A DNA stretch of 64,000 nucleotides from Flavobacteriaceae bacterium (GTDB lineage Bacteria > Bacteroidota > Bacteroidia > Flavobacteriales > Flavobacteriaceae), in the NCBI GenBank assembly GCA_004762155.1, contig SIHP01000002.1:62001-126000 (forward strand), written 5' to 3'. Shown piece after piece: positions 38,074 to 46,926 of the stretch. The notes beneath the pieces were generated by a model. The model had not been told where the DNA came from, ran no database searches, and saw nothing but the letters and a program-made list of their open reading frames with translations. A program made the translations under genes and the position numbers. Numbering within the stretch: position 1 is the first letter of the stretch; each line of letters begins with the position of its first letter.

Positions 38074-39297
38074 TTAATTAGTCCATCCTGAACCCCAAGT
38101 ACTGTAATCAGTTCCAGTTGCAGCTCCTTCTGTATAAAAATCTGCATCTGTAAGTGCTACCTCAGTATCATTTTTAAAATTAGTTATCACATCAGTAAAC
38201 ATCACATTAGTTACTTGTAACAAATCGTTTACAATTGCTTCTCCTGTAGGATCTGTTGTTAAGTTCCCATCAACATCAAATGCCTCAACATAACCACTAA
38301 TCATAATATTATCAAAAATAGCTTCTGTTCCTCTTCTTAATCTAATCGCTTCATAAGAACTAGTTGCACTTCCGTCTTGAAAAGTATTCGTTGAACCAAC
38401 ACCAATAATAGTAACATTACTTACCATAGGGCTAGAGAAAAAATCAGAATTATTTCCAAAATCATCATTATAACCATCACATTCAAAAGCTTTATCCGAA
38501 TTATAAGTTTCCGTAGGGCTTTGTATTGGTTGGATATATATTTCCGATAAAGTACCAGAGTATCCTTCAGTCCAGTCAATAGAATCATCTTCTAAATCTA
38601 CCACAGAAATATAACTAGCGTTAACTGTACCTCCAAAGAATTCAACTCCGTCATCTTTTCCTTTGTAAACTTGAATATAACTAACTTGAGTTCCATTACC
38701 AACTCCGTATAATGATAACCCATTGTTTTCTGATTGACCATCAGCAGAACCTCCAGAATACTCAATTCTTACATACGTTAATGAACCAGAATCATCATTT
38801 GAAATAGATCCACCATAAGGCAAACCAGCAATCTCAGAAGTTGATGTTGCATCACCAGAAACAGAATTGATAGGTGCTTTACCTAATAAAATTAACCCTC
38901 CCCAATCTCCAGCTTGTGGGCTGCTTGCATTAGAAGTAAATACAATTGGATTACTAGCGTTACCGTCAGCTACTATTTTAGCTCCTTGCGATATTGCTAT
39001 ATAAACATCTGAACCAGCTGCTAAAGCTTCAATTGTAGTTCCTGCAGGAATAGTCAATGTTGTTCCATCTGTCATTACTAAAGAACCATTTAACACATAA
39101 GACGTATCTGCATCTAAAGTTAAATCACTCGTATAAGTACCTGAAAGAAATACATCTTCATCAATTCCTGTTCCAGTATCAGTACCGGTAGTTGTTGTAT
39201 TAGTGATATTAAAAACAATATCTGAAGTTCCATCTTCTGTACATGAAGTAAAAATCATACTAGCTAAAGCTAATCCTAATAAAAATCTATTTTTCAT
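38074..39297 (-). CDS. Lipoprotein with beta-helix-like repeats, partner of a TonB-dependent receptor
   Basis: A 407-residue lipoprotein: lipobox IFTSC at about residues 15-19, then a Thr/Asp-rich linker and a right-handed beta-helix-like body with repeats such as LTIPAGTTIEALAAGSDVYIAISQGAKIVADG, DWGGLILLGKAPI and GVEFFGGTVNASYISVVD. It belongs to a family often annotated loosely as multidrug transporter, but it has no membrane helices and cannot be one. It follows the receptor gene at 39332-42142 by 34 bases, so the pair probably forms an outer-membrane uptake unit of unknown ligand. Confidence 0.8.
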   Translation of the reverse strand: MKNRFLLGLALASMIFTSCTEDGTSDIVFNITNTTTTGTDTGTGIDEDVFLSGTYTSDLTLDADTSYVLNGSLVMTDGTTLTIPAGTTIEALAAGSDVYIAISQGAKIVADGNASNPIVFTSNASSPQAGDWGGLILLGKAPINSVSGDATSTSEIAGLPYGGSISNDDSGSLTYVRIEYSGGSADGQSENNGLSLYGVGNGTQVSYIQVYKGKDDGVEFFGGTVNASYISVVDLEDDSIDWTEGYSGTLSEIYIQPIQSPTETYNSDKAFECDGYNDDFGNNSDFFSSPMVSNVTIIGVGSTNTFQDGSATSSYEAIRLRRGTEAIFDNIMISGYVEAFDVDGNLTTDPTGEAIVNDLLQVTNVMFTDVITNFKNDTEVALTDADFYTEGAATGTDYSTWGSGWTN

Positions 39298-39331
39298 CTT
39301 TTAAAATTTATTTTTTGTTGTGTTAAGTTTA

Positions 39332-42142
39332 TTATAATTTATATTTTAATGATAATCCAAATGTTCTTCCTCTTTTGAAGTCTAATAATGTTACATCTCC
39401 GTCTAATGTGTTTTCTCTAACCATAGAAAAAGAAGGATCTAATAAGTTTTTAGCACTTAGTTTAATTTCTATATGATCTCCAATATTATTTTTAAGTACA
39501 AAATCTAAACCGTGAACTCCTTTTTCAATTACATTTCCTACATCTCCAGATCCTAATGAAAATATTCTATCAGAAGAATAGCTATATACTAAATTAGCTA
39601 CTGGTTTAAATTTTTCAGAAATTGTTGGAGTAAAACTTATATTCGCATTAAAAATAAGGTCTGAAGCTCCTTCTAAACCATCATTATTTCTATTAAATTG
39701 TGTTGTAATTTGTGAGTTCTCACCAGTAATGCTAGAATATAAATCTTGTTCAGCATCCATATAAGAAATATTAAGACCTGCAGACAATTGAGTCTCTTCA
39801 TCTTCATTTAATACTAAATCTTTTCTAACCTCTAATTCAGCACCTAAAACTTGTGCTTTTTCACCAGTTCTAAAATATCTTTGTGTTCCTGTAGCATCAG
39901 CAGCTAGAACAAGGTTAATTGGATCATTAATTTGCTTAAAGAATACACCAAAAGAAATTAATTCATTTCTTGACATAAACCATTCATATTTTAAATCAAG
40001 GTTGTAAATTTTAGAAAATGATTCACCACTAACTCCACCACCTAATAAATCTGGATTACCACCAATTCTACTATTTACTCCTTCATAGACAAAATTAGCG
40101 ATCTCCTTAAACTCTGGCATTGACATTGTTTTACTGAAAGCTAAACGTAAGTTTTGATCTTCTTTTAAACTATACTTAACATTTAAACTTGGTAAAATAA
40201 ATGTTGAACTAGCTTCTGCAAAACCAGGATCACTAGGTCTAAGGTTAATTGCATTATAATTAATTGATTGAGTAATGTTTTCTAATCTTACTCCTGGTTT
40301 GATAAGTAACTTATCTCCTATATTAAAAGATCCTGCTACATAACCTGCAAAAATCTTCAATTCACCTTTATAATCATTCTCTACTAATCCAGGAAAGTTT
40401 GTTGAAGTAATACCATTTTCAATACTAATAGCATTAAAAACATGTGTTTCATATACCCCATTAATAAAGTTTTCTGTATTGAAAATACTGTTTAAATTAC
40501 TAACGTCATTTAAAGGAAAATCAGTTGTAGAAATATTCTTGTAACCGTATCTTATATTATCAAAGTTTCTTGTTCTATATTTTCCACTATAACCAATATC
40601 AAAACTTGTGTTTTCAGATGTTTTAAAAGTAAAATTCATTCTACTATTCATTTCTTCATCACTAATATTTTGAAAATATCTTTGGTTATTGAAGTTATTG
40701 TTTTGATAAAAACTAGCATTAGTAGTAGGATCATTATCTAATAAATTATCATAATTATTTAAGATAATTCTTTTTCTATCTGGCTCATGAGAGTTCGTTC
40801 TATTATAACCAATACCCCAATTAAATTCCTGCTTACCTTCTTCAAATTTATGATCACCAGTTATTTGATTTACAAAAATTAAATCTTGATTGAATTGGTA
40901 ATTCGCTACAAAGTATCCGTCATCTTCTGTTGTATCTTGATTAAAACCTAAACCATTAACCCCATAATACCCAATTTCTTCTTTTGAATTATTTAAGAAT
41001 AAAGAAGTATATTTTAATTTATGATTAGGATTAATTCTATAAAGAGCAGTACCCATTAAAGTAGAAGTTGTACCATATGTATATTCCTCTGCACTTGGAA
41101 ATATTTTATTTAAAGCAGCTGTGTAATCTACTGCTGGACCTTCAACATAACCAAAATCATTATCAAAACCAGCTGTTAAAAACAAACTTAATCTTGAATC
41201 ATCTTTAAAAGTATAAGATTTACCTCCTGAAATATTAACACTTAAATTAATAGGAGCTCCCATATCTATAGGATCAACTCCATGAGATAATACAACTGCA
41301 AAAGGATTATGATCATATCTACTGTAAAAACCAAAATAACCAGCTCCTTTATTTCTTGTGAAATCTTTCCCTAAAGCATTGGTATTAACTCCAGAACCAA
41401 CAGATACATCAAAAAAACCATTACCTCTATATTCTTTTGAGGTGATATCTACATTACCTGCAGCGAAATCTCCATAAAACTTTTCAGAATACGCTTTACT
41501 TATACTTACACTTTGAATTACATCTGAAGGAAAAAGATTTAAATCAATATTCTTTTTATTAATATCATTGGAAGGTAATGATAAACCGTTCATTGTAGTA
41601 TTTAAATACCTATCTCCTAAACCACGAACATATACATTACTAGAACCTTCTTGTTTTGAAACACCAGATATTTTAGCAACCGCTCCTGCAGCATCACTAA
41701 CTCCTTTTTTTGAAAGCTCATCAGCTCCAATACTCTCTTTTATAGCTACTGCTTTCTTTTGTTCTAATAAAAGCGCGGAAGAAGACTCTTTACTTGTTGT
41801 TGCTTTTATTTCAATTTCATCTAAAGCAACTCCTTCGCTTGCTCCCATTTCTTGGTTGATTGTAATTGTTTTATTTGCAATAATGGTAACAGCTTTTTCT
41901 ATAGTAGAATACCCTACAAAACTATACACGATTGTTTGTTGACCTATTGGTACTAATATGGTATAGTTACCATCCATATCTGAAGTGGTACCTATTGAAG
42001 TTCCTTTCACAAATATGTTTGCAAAAGGTAATGCTTCTCCGCCCATTTCAATATCTGTTAGTTTTCCATTTACAGTACCTTTATCTTGTGCTAGAATTAC
42101 TTGACAAAAACTTAGAAAAATGATGAATATTATTTTTTTCAT
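39332..42142 (-). CDS. TonB-dependent receptor
   Basis: About 936 residues from the ATG at 42142. Signal peptide (about 1-19), carboxypeptidase-like regulatory domain (KGTVNGKLTDIEMGGEALPF to about residue 110), plug (GADELSKKGVSDAAGAVAKISGVSKQEG, VYVRGLGDRYLNTTMNGL) and a 22-stranded barrel ending in a typical aromatic C-terminus (FGLSLKYKL). It is co-oriented with the beta-helix lipoprotein downstream. No SusD-like gene is present, so a non-glycan ligand is likely. The ligand is unknown. Confidence 0.9.
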   Translation of the reverse strand: MKKIIFIIFLSFCQVILAQDKGTVNGKLTDIEMGGEALPFANIFVKGTSIGTTSDMDGNYTILVPIGQQTIVYSFVGYSTIEKAVTIIANKTITINQEMGASEGVALDEIEIKATTSKESSSALLLEQKKAVAIKESIGADELSKKGVSDAAGAVAKISGVSKQEGSSNVYVRGLGDRYLNTTMNGLSLPSNDINKKNIDLNLFPSDVIQSVSISKAYSEKFYGDFAAGNVDITSKEYRGNGFFDVSVGSGVNTNALGKDFTRNKGAGYFGFYSRYDHNPFAVVLSHGVDPIDMGAPINLSVNISGGKSYTFKDDSRLSLFLTAGFDNDFGYVEGPAVDYTAALNKIFPSAEEYTYGTTSTLMGTALYRINPNHKLKYTSLFLNNSKEEIGYYGVNGLGFNQDTTEDDGYFVANYQFNQDLIFVNQITGDHKFEEGKQEFNWGIGYNRTNSHEPDRKRIILNNYDNLLDNDPTTNASFYQNNNFNNQRYFQNISDEEMNSRMNFTFKTSENTSFDIGYSGKYRTRNFDNIRYGYKNISTTDFPLNDVSNLNSIFNTENFINGVYETHVFNAISIENGITSTNFPGLVENDYKGELKIFAGYVAGSFNIGDKLLIKPGVRLENITQSINYNAINLRPSDPGFAEASSTFILPSLNVKYSLKEDQNLRLAFSKTMSMPEFKEIANFVYEGVNSRIGGNPDLLGGGVSGESFSKIYNLDLKYEWFMSRNELISFGVFFKQINDPINLVLAADATGTQRYFRTGEKAQVLGAELEVRKDLVLNEDEETQLSAGLNISYMDAEQDLYSSITGENSQITTQFNRNNDGLEGASDLIFNANISFTPTISEKFKPVANLVYSYSSDRIFSLGSGDVGNVIEKGVHGLDFVLKNNIGDHIEIKLSAKNLLDPSFSMVRENTLDGDVTLLDFKRGRTFGLSLKYKL

Positions 42143-42529
42143 TGTGGTTGATTGTTGTTTTGTTTTAACAATGCAAATCTTAGACAACTTTGTAAACTTT
42201 GTGTTACTTGAAAATTATCCTTGCGTCATGTAAACATTACCTAAATGTTAACAAAAAACAATCGTTAATATTTATTTAACAAGTAAATGCACTGCTTTTA
42301 TTGAAGTTTAAATTAACAACAGTATTACCATAGAATACTTAAAAAGAAAACCTTTTCTATGTTAAAAAAATGACTATTTACTATTAAAGAATATATATGG
42401 AGTATTTGTTACTTAACATTAAAAAACGTAAAAAACTCATTTTAAAGAAAGTAAATAAACGAAATACAAAAAAACTCATTTTACATGAATAAAACCTTAA
42501 AATAATTTTCCATAATTAAAAATAGATTG
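42143..42529. other. A+T-rich intergenic region before the tRNA cassette
   Basis: No open frame, RNA gene or strong hairpin is visible. On the minus side TAAGATTTG (around 42177-42185) resembles a spaced -7 box for the receptor gene but has one extra base. The rest I cannot interpret. Confidence 0.4.
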
Positions 42530-42537
42530 TATATTTG
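42530..42537 (+). promoter_or_regulatory. Promoter -7 element of tRNA cassette copy 2
   Basis: TATATTTG followed by CACTCGCAT, nearly the same as before copy 1. TTTC at 42507-42510 lies 19 bases upstream, one base from the TTTG consensus. Confidence 0.65.
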
Positions 42538-42580
42538 CACTCGCATATTAACAATGCAAACGTTCTTAAACAAAGACTAC

Positions 42581-42652
42581 GCGAAAGTAGCTCAGGGGTA
42601 GAGCATCACCTTGCCAAGGTGGGGGTCGCGGGTTCAAATCCCGTCTTTCGCT
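42581..42652 (+). tRNA. tRNA-Gly(GCC)
   Basis: A 72-base tRNA with acceptor GCGAAAG/CTTTCGC and anticodon GCC in loop TTGCCAA. It is the second copy of the gene at 28707-28778. Confidence 0.95.
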
Positions 42653-42702
42653 CGAAACCTATATATAATATACCAATGATTGTGTTTAGTACAATCAATC
42701 AT

Positions 42703-42788
42703 GCTGAAGTGGTGGAATTGGTAGACACGTTGGACTTAAAATCCAATGAGTAGTAATGCTCGTACGGGTTCAAGTCCCGTCTTCAGTA
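42703..42788 (+). tRNA. tRNA-Leu(TAA)
   Basis: An 86-base class II tRNA with anticodon TAA in loop CTTAAAA and a long variable arm. It is the second copy of the gene at 28571-28656. It starts 50 bases after tRNA-Gly, so one transcript probably carries both. Confidence 0.95.
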
Positions 42789-42790
42789 CT

Positions 42791-42820
42791 AAAGCCGAAA
42801 CAAATTGTTTCGGCTTTTTT
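42791..42820 (+). terminator. Terminator of tRNA cassette copy 2
   Basis: Hairpin AAGCCGAAAC / GTTTCGGCTT followed by six T, two bases after the tRNA-Leu gene. Confidence 0.88.
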
Positions 42821-42953
42821 ATTTTATAAACTTTTCCTTTAATCCCTTGTTCTATTCCATACCTATAGGGTATATTAAAAAAACTAATGAAATTAATTCC
42901 CTAGTTTTAATTATTAACCTACCCTTTTAAGACAGACATCATTTTTTCAACCT

Positions 42954-43553
42954 TCACCCTTTTATTATTCCTTTTTTTAGAAAAAAAACAACTCCCATTG
43001 TAAATAAGACAATAAAAACAGCACCTAAAAAATAATAAACTATGTTATTGTTATTTTTTTTTAACACTATAAAAAACATAGAATTTTCTTTATTTGTGAC
43101 TATCTCTTTTTCTTCTCCAAGATAATTTGTGAACCAATGATAGTTTTCTTGATTTTTATAATACTCTAACATTAAATTATTTTCAATTCTGCCCTCATTT
43201 AAACTCCCATCATAGGTTATAAGATATTTTATTGTATGAGTATGAGAATCTTCATTTAAATCAACAACGGATACATTTAAAAGCTCTAATAACGCTCCTT
43301 TTGTATTAAATAATTTTAAATTTTCTTTGGCATACTTAAAGAAGATAGCTCTTGTCTCTTCTTTAGATTTAGACCTAAGATAATTTGAATCATAAGCTAT
43401 TAAAACGTTCCTAATAGACCATGGTAATTCAGCTTCAATTAATGTTTTATTATCTTTTATGTAAATATTAAAGAAGGCTTTATCAGCATCATGTGCATAG
43501 CCAAAGAATATGCACATCATACTAAATAAAAAAAACAGTTTTATTTTAACCAT
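42954..43553 (-). CDS. Hypothetical secreted protein with C-terminal membrane helix
   Basis: About 199 residues from the ATG at 43553. Signal peptide (about 1-20, ending GYAH), an extracytoplasmic domain of about 140 residues beginning DADKAFFNIYIKD, then one C-terminal membrane helix (YYFLGAVFIVLFTMGVVFFL) with a short Lys-rich cytoplasmic end. It begins 10 bases after the YHYH lipoprotein gene, so the two are an operon. No family assigned. Confidence 0.7.
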   Translation of the reverse strand: MVKIKLFFLFSMMCIFFGYAHDADKAFFNIYIKDNKTLIEAELPWSIRNVLIAYDSNYLRSKSKEETRAIFFKYAKENLKLFNTKGALLELLNVSVVDLNEDSHTHTIKYLITYDGSLNEGRIENNLMLEYYKNQENYHWFTNYLGEEKEIVTNKENSMFFIVLKKNNNNIVYYFLGAVFIVLFTMGVVFFLKKGIIKG

Positions 43554-43563
43554 CTTTATATGA

Positions 43564-44559
43564 TTATCTTCCTCCACCTTGAAGAAAATCACTTGAAGGA
43601 GTTCCTACAAAAGATCTTGGTATACTAGGAAATTCATCCCCATCTGTTAATACATAATAATAAGTTCCTTCAGGAAACTCTGGAGTAACTCCTGTTCTTC
43701 CGTTAGTTTCATCAAGTGTTCCTAACCCATCTACATATTCATAATCTGCTGAATAGGCTCCATTATACTCAGAACAAGGAGCTGTTACTCCGTCTCCAGG
43801 TCTATTCCCTGTTAATAATTCATAACTAGAAGTCATTGCAATAACTGCTGAAGTAGCATCATCTGCATCCGTATACGCATATTTATAATAGATAGGAAAA
43901 CCATCCGCTGCCCATCCAACTTGGACCATTTCTGTTCCTGTTGCATTAACAATTAAATTATTTAAGGCAGGCGCACCATGGTGGTGATATTTACCTGTAG
44001 GTTGTACATGAGAATAATTACAATCCAAACCAATAGGAACATTTAATGCTTCTAAATTCCAATCCCAATTTACATCCGGATCATCAATTCCGTTATGTGG
44101 CCAAGGTTCAGCCGCAATAGGATCTAATTCAATTCCATTTAATAAAATCCCGAATTGATATTCAGGTCCATTATCTCCTTGAAGAGAGACTAAAGACCCT
44201 GTAATTTCTGGCTCTGTAGTTACTGTATATGTTTCATTTTGTTCAGTCACATCTCCATTCATGAAAGTCCCTATCTGATGATCTGGTATACTATTAGTCT
44301 CAATAGTTCTTGTAGCTGCAGTTTCATCAACTGTAATCACAACCGATGGTGTAAGATCTAAATCCGTATCACAAACACCAGAACCATCTACAACATCTTG
44401 TTGCTCACAATCTGAAGTATCTGTACCATCATCAACCACAACAATATCATCATCCGTATCATCAGAGTTGTCATCATTACTACATGATTGGATTATCATT
44501 ACTGATAAAATAGCTATCAAAAAAAGCTTATTCAATTTAAAACATTCCATACCTAACAT
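43564..44559 (-). CDS. YHYH-domain lipoprotein
   Basis: A 331-residue lipoprotein: lipobox IIQSC near residue 25, then an Asp-rich segment (about 27-70). The body contains the His cluster GKYHHHGAP and HVQPTG, which fits the YHYH domain, plus GWAADGFPIYYKYAY and FPEGTYYYVLTDGDEFPSIPR, also typical of that family. The ending LQGGGR is conserved in related proteins. YHYH proteins are of unknown function; the His cluster suggests metal binding (inference). A start three codons later (44550) is equally possible. Confidence 0.85.
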   Translation of the reverse strand: MLGMECFKLNKLFLIAILSVMIIQSCSNDDNSDDTDDDIVVVDDGTDTSDCEQQDVVDGSGVCDTDLDLTPSVVITVDETAATRTIETNSIPDHQIGTFMNGDVTEQNETYTVTTEPEITGSLVSLQGDNGPEYQFGILLNGIELDPIAAEPWPHNGIDDPDVNWDWNLEALNVPIGLDCNYSHVQPTGKYHHHGAPALNNLIVNATGTEMVQVGWAADGFPIYYKYAYTDADDATSAVIAMTSSYELLTGNRPGDGVTAPCSEYNGAYSADYEYVDGLGTLDETNGRTGVTPEFPEGTYYYVLTDGDEFPSIPRSFVGTPSSDFLQGGGR

Positions 44560-44688
44560 ATTTATATTAATTCTAATATTTATTATTACTAAGTTAGATG
44601 TTCTTTTTTTAAATAACTTGCACTTTTCAATATTTTTTGTAAAGATTTTATAAATTATACGTCAAATTAAAAAAAATAAAAACTTATC

Positions 44689-45399
44689 ATGAGAAACATA
44701 TCCGTTATTTTATTAGTATTTTTCTTTATTGCAACACAAGCACAAACTTCTGTTTTTAACAGTTTGCTCCAAAAAAATGTTGACAGTAAAGGGAATGTAA
44801 ATTATAAAAATCTTAAAAAAGAAGAAAACAAATTAGATTTATATTTAAGCTACCTAAATAAAACTTCCCCATCTAAATCTTGGTCGAAAAACAAACAAAA
44901 AGCATTTTGGATTAATGCTTATAATGCATATACTATTAAAATAATTTTAGACAACTACCCAACAAAGAGTATTACTAAAATTAAAAACAAAGGAAAAACC
45001 GCTTGGAAAACCCCTTTTGCTAAAGTTGGAGGTAAAACGTATACATTAGATCATATAGAACATAAAATTTTACGTGAAAAATTATTTGATCCAAGAATTC
45101 ATGTTGGTGTAAATTGTGCTTCGGGCTCATGCCCAAAACTACATAATGTTGCTTTTACAGAAAGCAATGTAAATACGGAATTAGAAAAATTAATGAAGTC
45201 TTTCATTAATGACCCTAAGCGTAATAAAACTAGCAAGAAAGATATGATTCATATTTCTGAAATATTTAATTGGTTTAAAGTAGATTTCACTAAAAAAGGA
45301 TCTATTATTGATTATATCAACAAATATGCGAGCCAAAAAATAAGCAGTGATGCAAAAATTCATTACCTGCCTTACGATTGGAATTTAAATGGAAAATAG
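44689..45399 (+). CDS. DUF547 protein, first gene of the arsenosugar-type cluster
   Basis: A 236-residue protein with a signal peptide (about 1-18, ending TQAQ). DUF547 hallmarks are KQKAFWINAYNAYTIKIIL, TLDHIEHKILR, DPRIHVGVNCASGSCPKL and the C-terminal DYINKYAS. The fold resembles transglutaminase-like or papain-like enzymes, with Cys and His residues in the right region, but activity is unknown. It overlaps no gene; the next ORF (CMD-like) begins 31 bases after its stop. It commonly accompanies arsenosugar genes. Confidence 0.85.
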   Translation: MRNISVILLVFFFIATQAQTSVFNSLLQKNVDSKGNVNYKNLKKEENKLDLYLSYLNKTSPSKSWSKNKQKAFWINAYNAYTIKIILDNYPTKSITKIKNKGKTAWKTPFAKVGGKTYTLDHIEHKILREKLFDPRIHVGVNCASGSCPKLHNVAFTESNVNTELEKLMKSFINDPKRNKTSKKDMIHISEIFNWFKVDFTKKGSIIDYINKYASQKISSDAKIHYLPYDWNLNGK

Positions 45400-45430
45400 T
45401 ATCTTTATTTTCTATCAAAAAAACAAACGA

Positions 45431-45766
45431 ATGTCTAAAACATATTATGATCCTGCTGATTTAAGAAAGTTTGGTAAGATTACAGAATGGAACGAAGAAC
45501 TTGGAAACAAGTTCTTTGATTATTATGGAAAAGTATTTGAAGAAGGTGCATTAACAGCTCGTGAAAAAAGCTTAATTGCCTTAGCAGTTGCACATACTGA
45601 ACAATGCCCATATTGTATTGATGCCTATACCAAAGACGGATTACAACGCGGAATTACCAAAGAACAAATGATGGAAGCAATTCATGTTGGCGCAGCAATA
45701 AAAAGTGGAGCAACTTTAGTTCATGGAGTTCAAATGATGAATAAAGTGAATAAATTAGAAATGTAA
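45431..45766 (+). CDS. AhpD/CMD-like protein associated with arsenosugar synthesis
   Basis: About 111 residues from the ATG at 45431. The carboxymuconolactone decarboxylase-like core has LIALAVAHTEQCPYCIDAYTK with Glu57, Cys59 and Cys62, the AhpD-type active site, and MMEAIHVGAAIKSGATLVHG. It matches the peroxidase-like family described beside arsS genes. A thiol-based redox or arsenical-reducing role is inferred. It is followed by an imperfect palindrome before arsS. Confidence 0.85.
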   Translation: MSKTYYDPADLRKFGKITEWNEELGNKFFDYYGKVFEEGALTAREKSLIALAVAHTEQCPYCIDAYTKDGLQRGITKEQMMEAIHVGAAIKSGATLVHGVQMMNKVNKLEM

Positions 45767-45786
45767 GTTTGTAAATTATAGATAAA

Positions 45787-45843
45787 TGTCTGGTCGAACG
45801 CAGTCGAGACCTAATTAACTTCTCGACTGCGCTCGACCAGACA
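45787..45843. repeat. Imperfect 23-base palindrome (REP-like) between the CMD-like gene and arsS
   Basis: Arms at 45787-45809 and 45821-45843 around an 11-base loop with one mismatch (45798 against 45832). The CTCGACTGCGCTCGACC core is far richer in G+C than its surroundings and resembles palindromes repeated in other flavobacterial genomes. No T run follows. Confidence 0.7.
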
Positions 45844-45856
45844 AACTGAATACTAA

Positions 45857-46909
45857 ATGAAAAAATCCCTTTTAGCAAGAAATAACGATTTAGCAAATAC
45901 ACAACGTCAATTAGAAATTTTATCAAACGGAATTTTTGCTGATGGAGAATTACTAACTTTTGCTAATAAAATAAAAGAAACAAATCAGTTTCCGTTACGT
46001 CCTAAAAAATTAGAAATTTTACAAATAAACTTGGGTTATATGTGTAACCAAGTTTGTGCACATTGTCATGTAGATGCTGGTCCGGATAGAAAAGAGATAA
46101 TGACTACTGAAACCATGCAACAATGCTTGGATGTAATAAAAAAAACAGGTGCGCATACCTTAGATTTAACTGGTGGAGCTCCAGAAATGAATCCTAATTT
46201 TCGATGGTTTGTTGAAGAAGCAGCTAAAGCAGGAATTAAAGATTTTATTGTTCGCTCTAATTTAACGATTATTAGAGCTAATAAAAAATATTACGATTTA
46301 CCTAAGTTCTTTAAAAAACATAATGTTCATGTAGTTTCTTCAATGCCACATTGGACACGTGGAAAAACAGACAAACAACGTGGTAGTGGAGTTTTTGATA
46401 AATCCATTAAAGCATTACAAATGTTAAACGAAGTTGGTTACGGAATGGAAGGATCTAATTTAAAATTAGATTTAGTGTATAATCCATCTGGAGCATTTTT
46501 ACCAGGAGATCAAATGGCTTTAGAAAATGATTTTAAAAAAGCTTTGAAAGACGATTTCAATATCAGTTTTAATTATTTATTTGCTATTACAAACCTACCT
46601 ATCAGTAGGTTTTTAGATTATTTAATTGCTTCTGAAAATTATGAAGACTATATGTTTGCATTAGTTGAAGCTTATAATCCAGCTGCGGTAGAAAATGTAA
46701 TGTGTACAAATACTCTTTCTGTAAGTTGGGATGGTTATTTATATGATTGTGATTTTAATCAGATGTTAAATCTAAAAATAAATAGTAAAGTAAAACATAT
46801 TGCAGACTATAACGAAGAGTTATTGCAAGACAGAAATATTATTATCAATCAATACTGTTATGGCTGTACAGCTGGTGCAGGAAGCAGTTGCCAAGGTGTT
46901 GTTGCGTAA
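45857..46909 (+). CDS. arsS: Radical SAM protein ArsS (arsenosugar synthesis)
   Basis: A 350-residue radical SAM enzyme with the CxxxCxxC cluster at Cys63, Cys67 and Cys70 (GYMCNQVCAHCHVDAGP). The C-terminal third contains MCTNTLSVSWDGYLYDCDFNQML and YCYGCTAGAGSSCQG, matching the family (TIGR04167/DUF3641 type). ArsS is reported to add the 5'-deoxyadenosyl group to dimethylarsinous acid, making the arsenosugar precursor. In some organisms the family is a selenoprotein; here Cys codons are used at the positions that I can see and no in-frame TGA is present. Confidence 0.92.
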   Translation: MKKSLLARNNDLANTQRQLEILSNGIFADGELLTFANKIKETNQFPLRPKKLEILQINLGYMCNQVCAHCHVDAGPDRKEIMTTETMQQCLDVIKKTGAHTLDLTGGAPEMNPNFRWFVEEAAKAGIKDFIVRSNLTIIRANKKYYDLPKFFKKHNVHVVSSMPHWTRGKTDKQRGSGVFDKSIKALQMLNEVGYGMEGSNLKLDLVYNPSGAFLPGDQMALENDFKKALKDDFNISFNYLFAITNLPISRFLDYLIASENYEDYMFALVEAYNPAAVENVMCTNTLSVSWDGYLYDCDFNQMLNLKINSKVKHIADYNEELLQDRNIIINQYCYGCTAGAGSSCQGVVA

Positions 46910-46926
46910 GTACATTATAATAAAGG

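Larger units (their letters stand above)
42572..42820. repeat. Inverted repeat copy 2: tRNA-Gly/tRNA-Leu cassette
   Basis: Identical by eye to the reverse complement of 28539-28787 over 249 bases. It includes tRNA-Gly(GCC), a 50-base spacer, tRNA-Leu(TAA) and the terminator. Confidence 0.92.

Noticed and set aside
38074..39297. Annotation as a multidrug transporter
   Set aside because: The protein has a lipobox and beta-helix-like repeats but no membrane helices.
28788..42571. Segment between inverted tRNA cassettes as an integrated mobile element
   Set aside because: It contains core genes (cyoE, oxidase subunits, tsaB, mscS) and no integrase, transposase or att-like direct repeats. The repeats are inverted, which fits inversion rather than integration.
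42535..42753. Open frame covering the tRNA-Gly/tRNA-Leu region
   Set aside because: It runs over both structured tRNA genes; the tRNA fold explains the sequence.
45857..46909. ArsS as a selenoprotein
   Set aside because: No in-frame TGA and no SECIS-like element was seen; the relevant positions use Cys codons.
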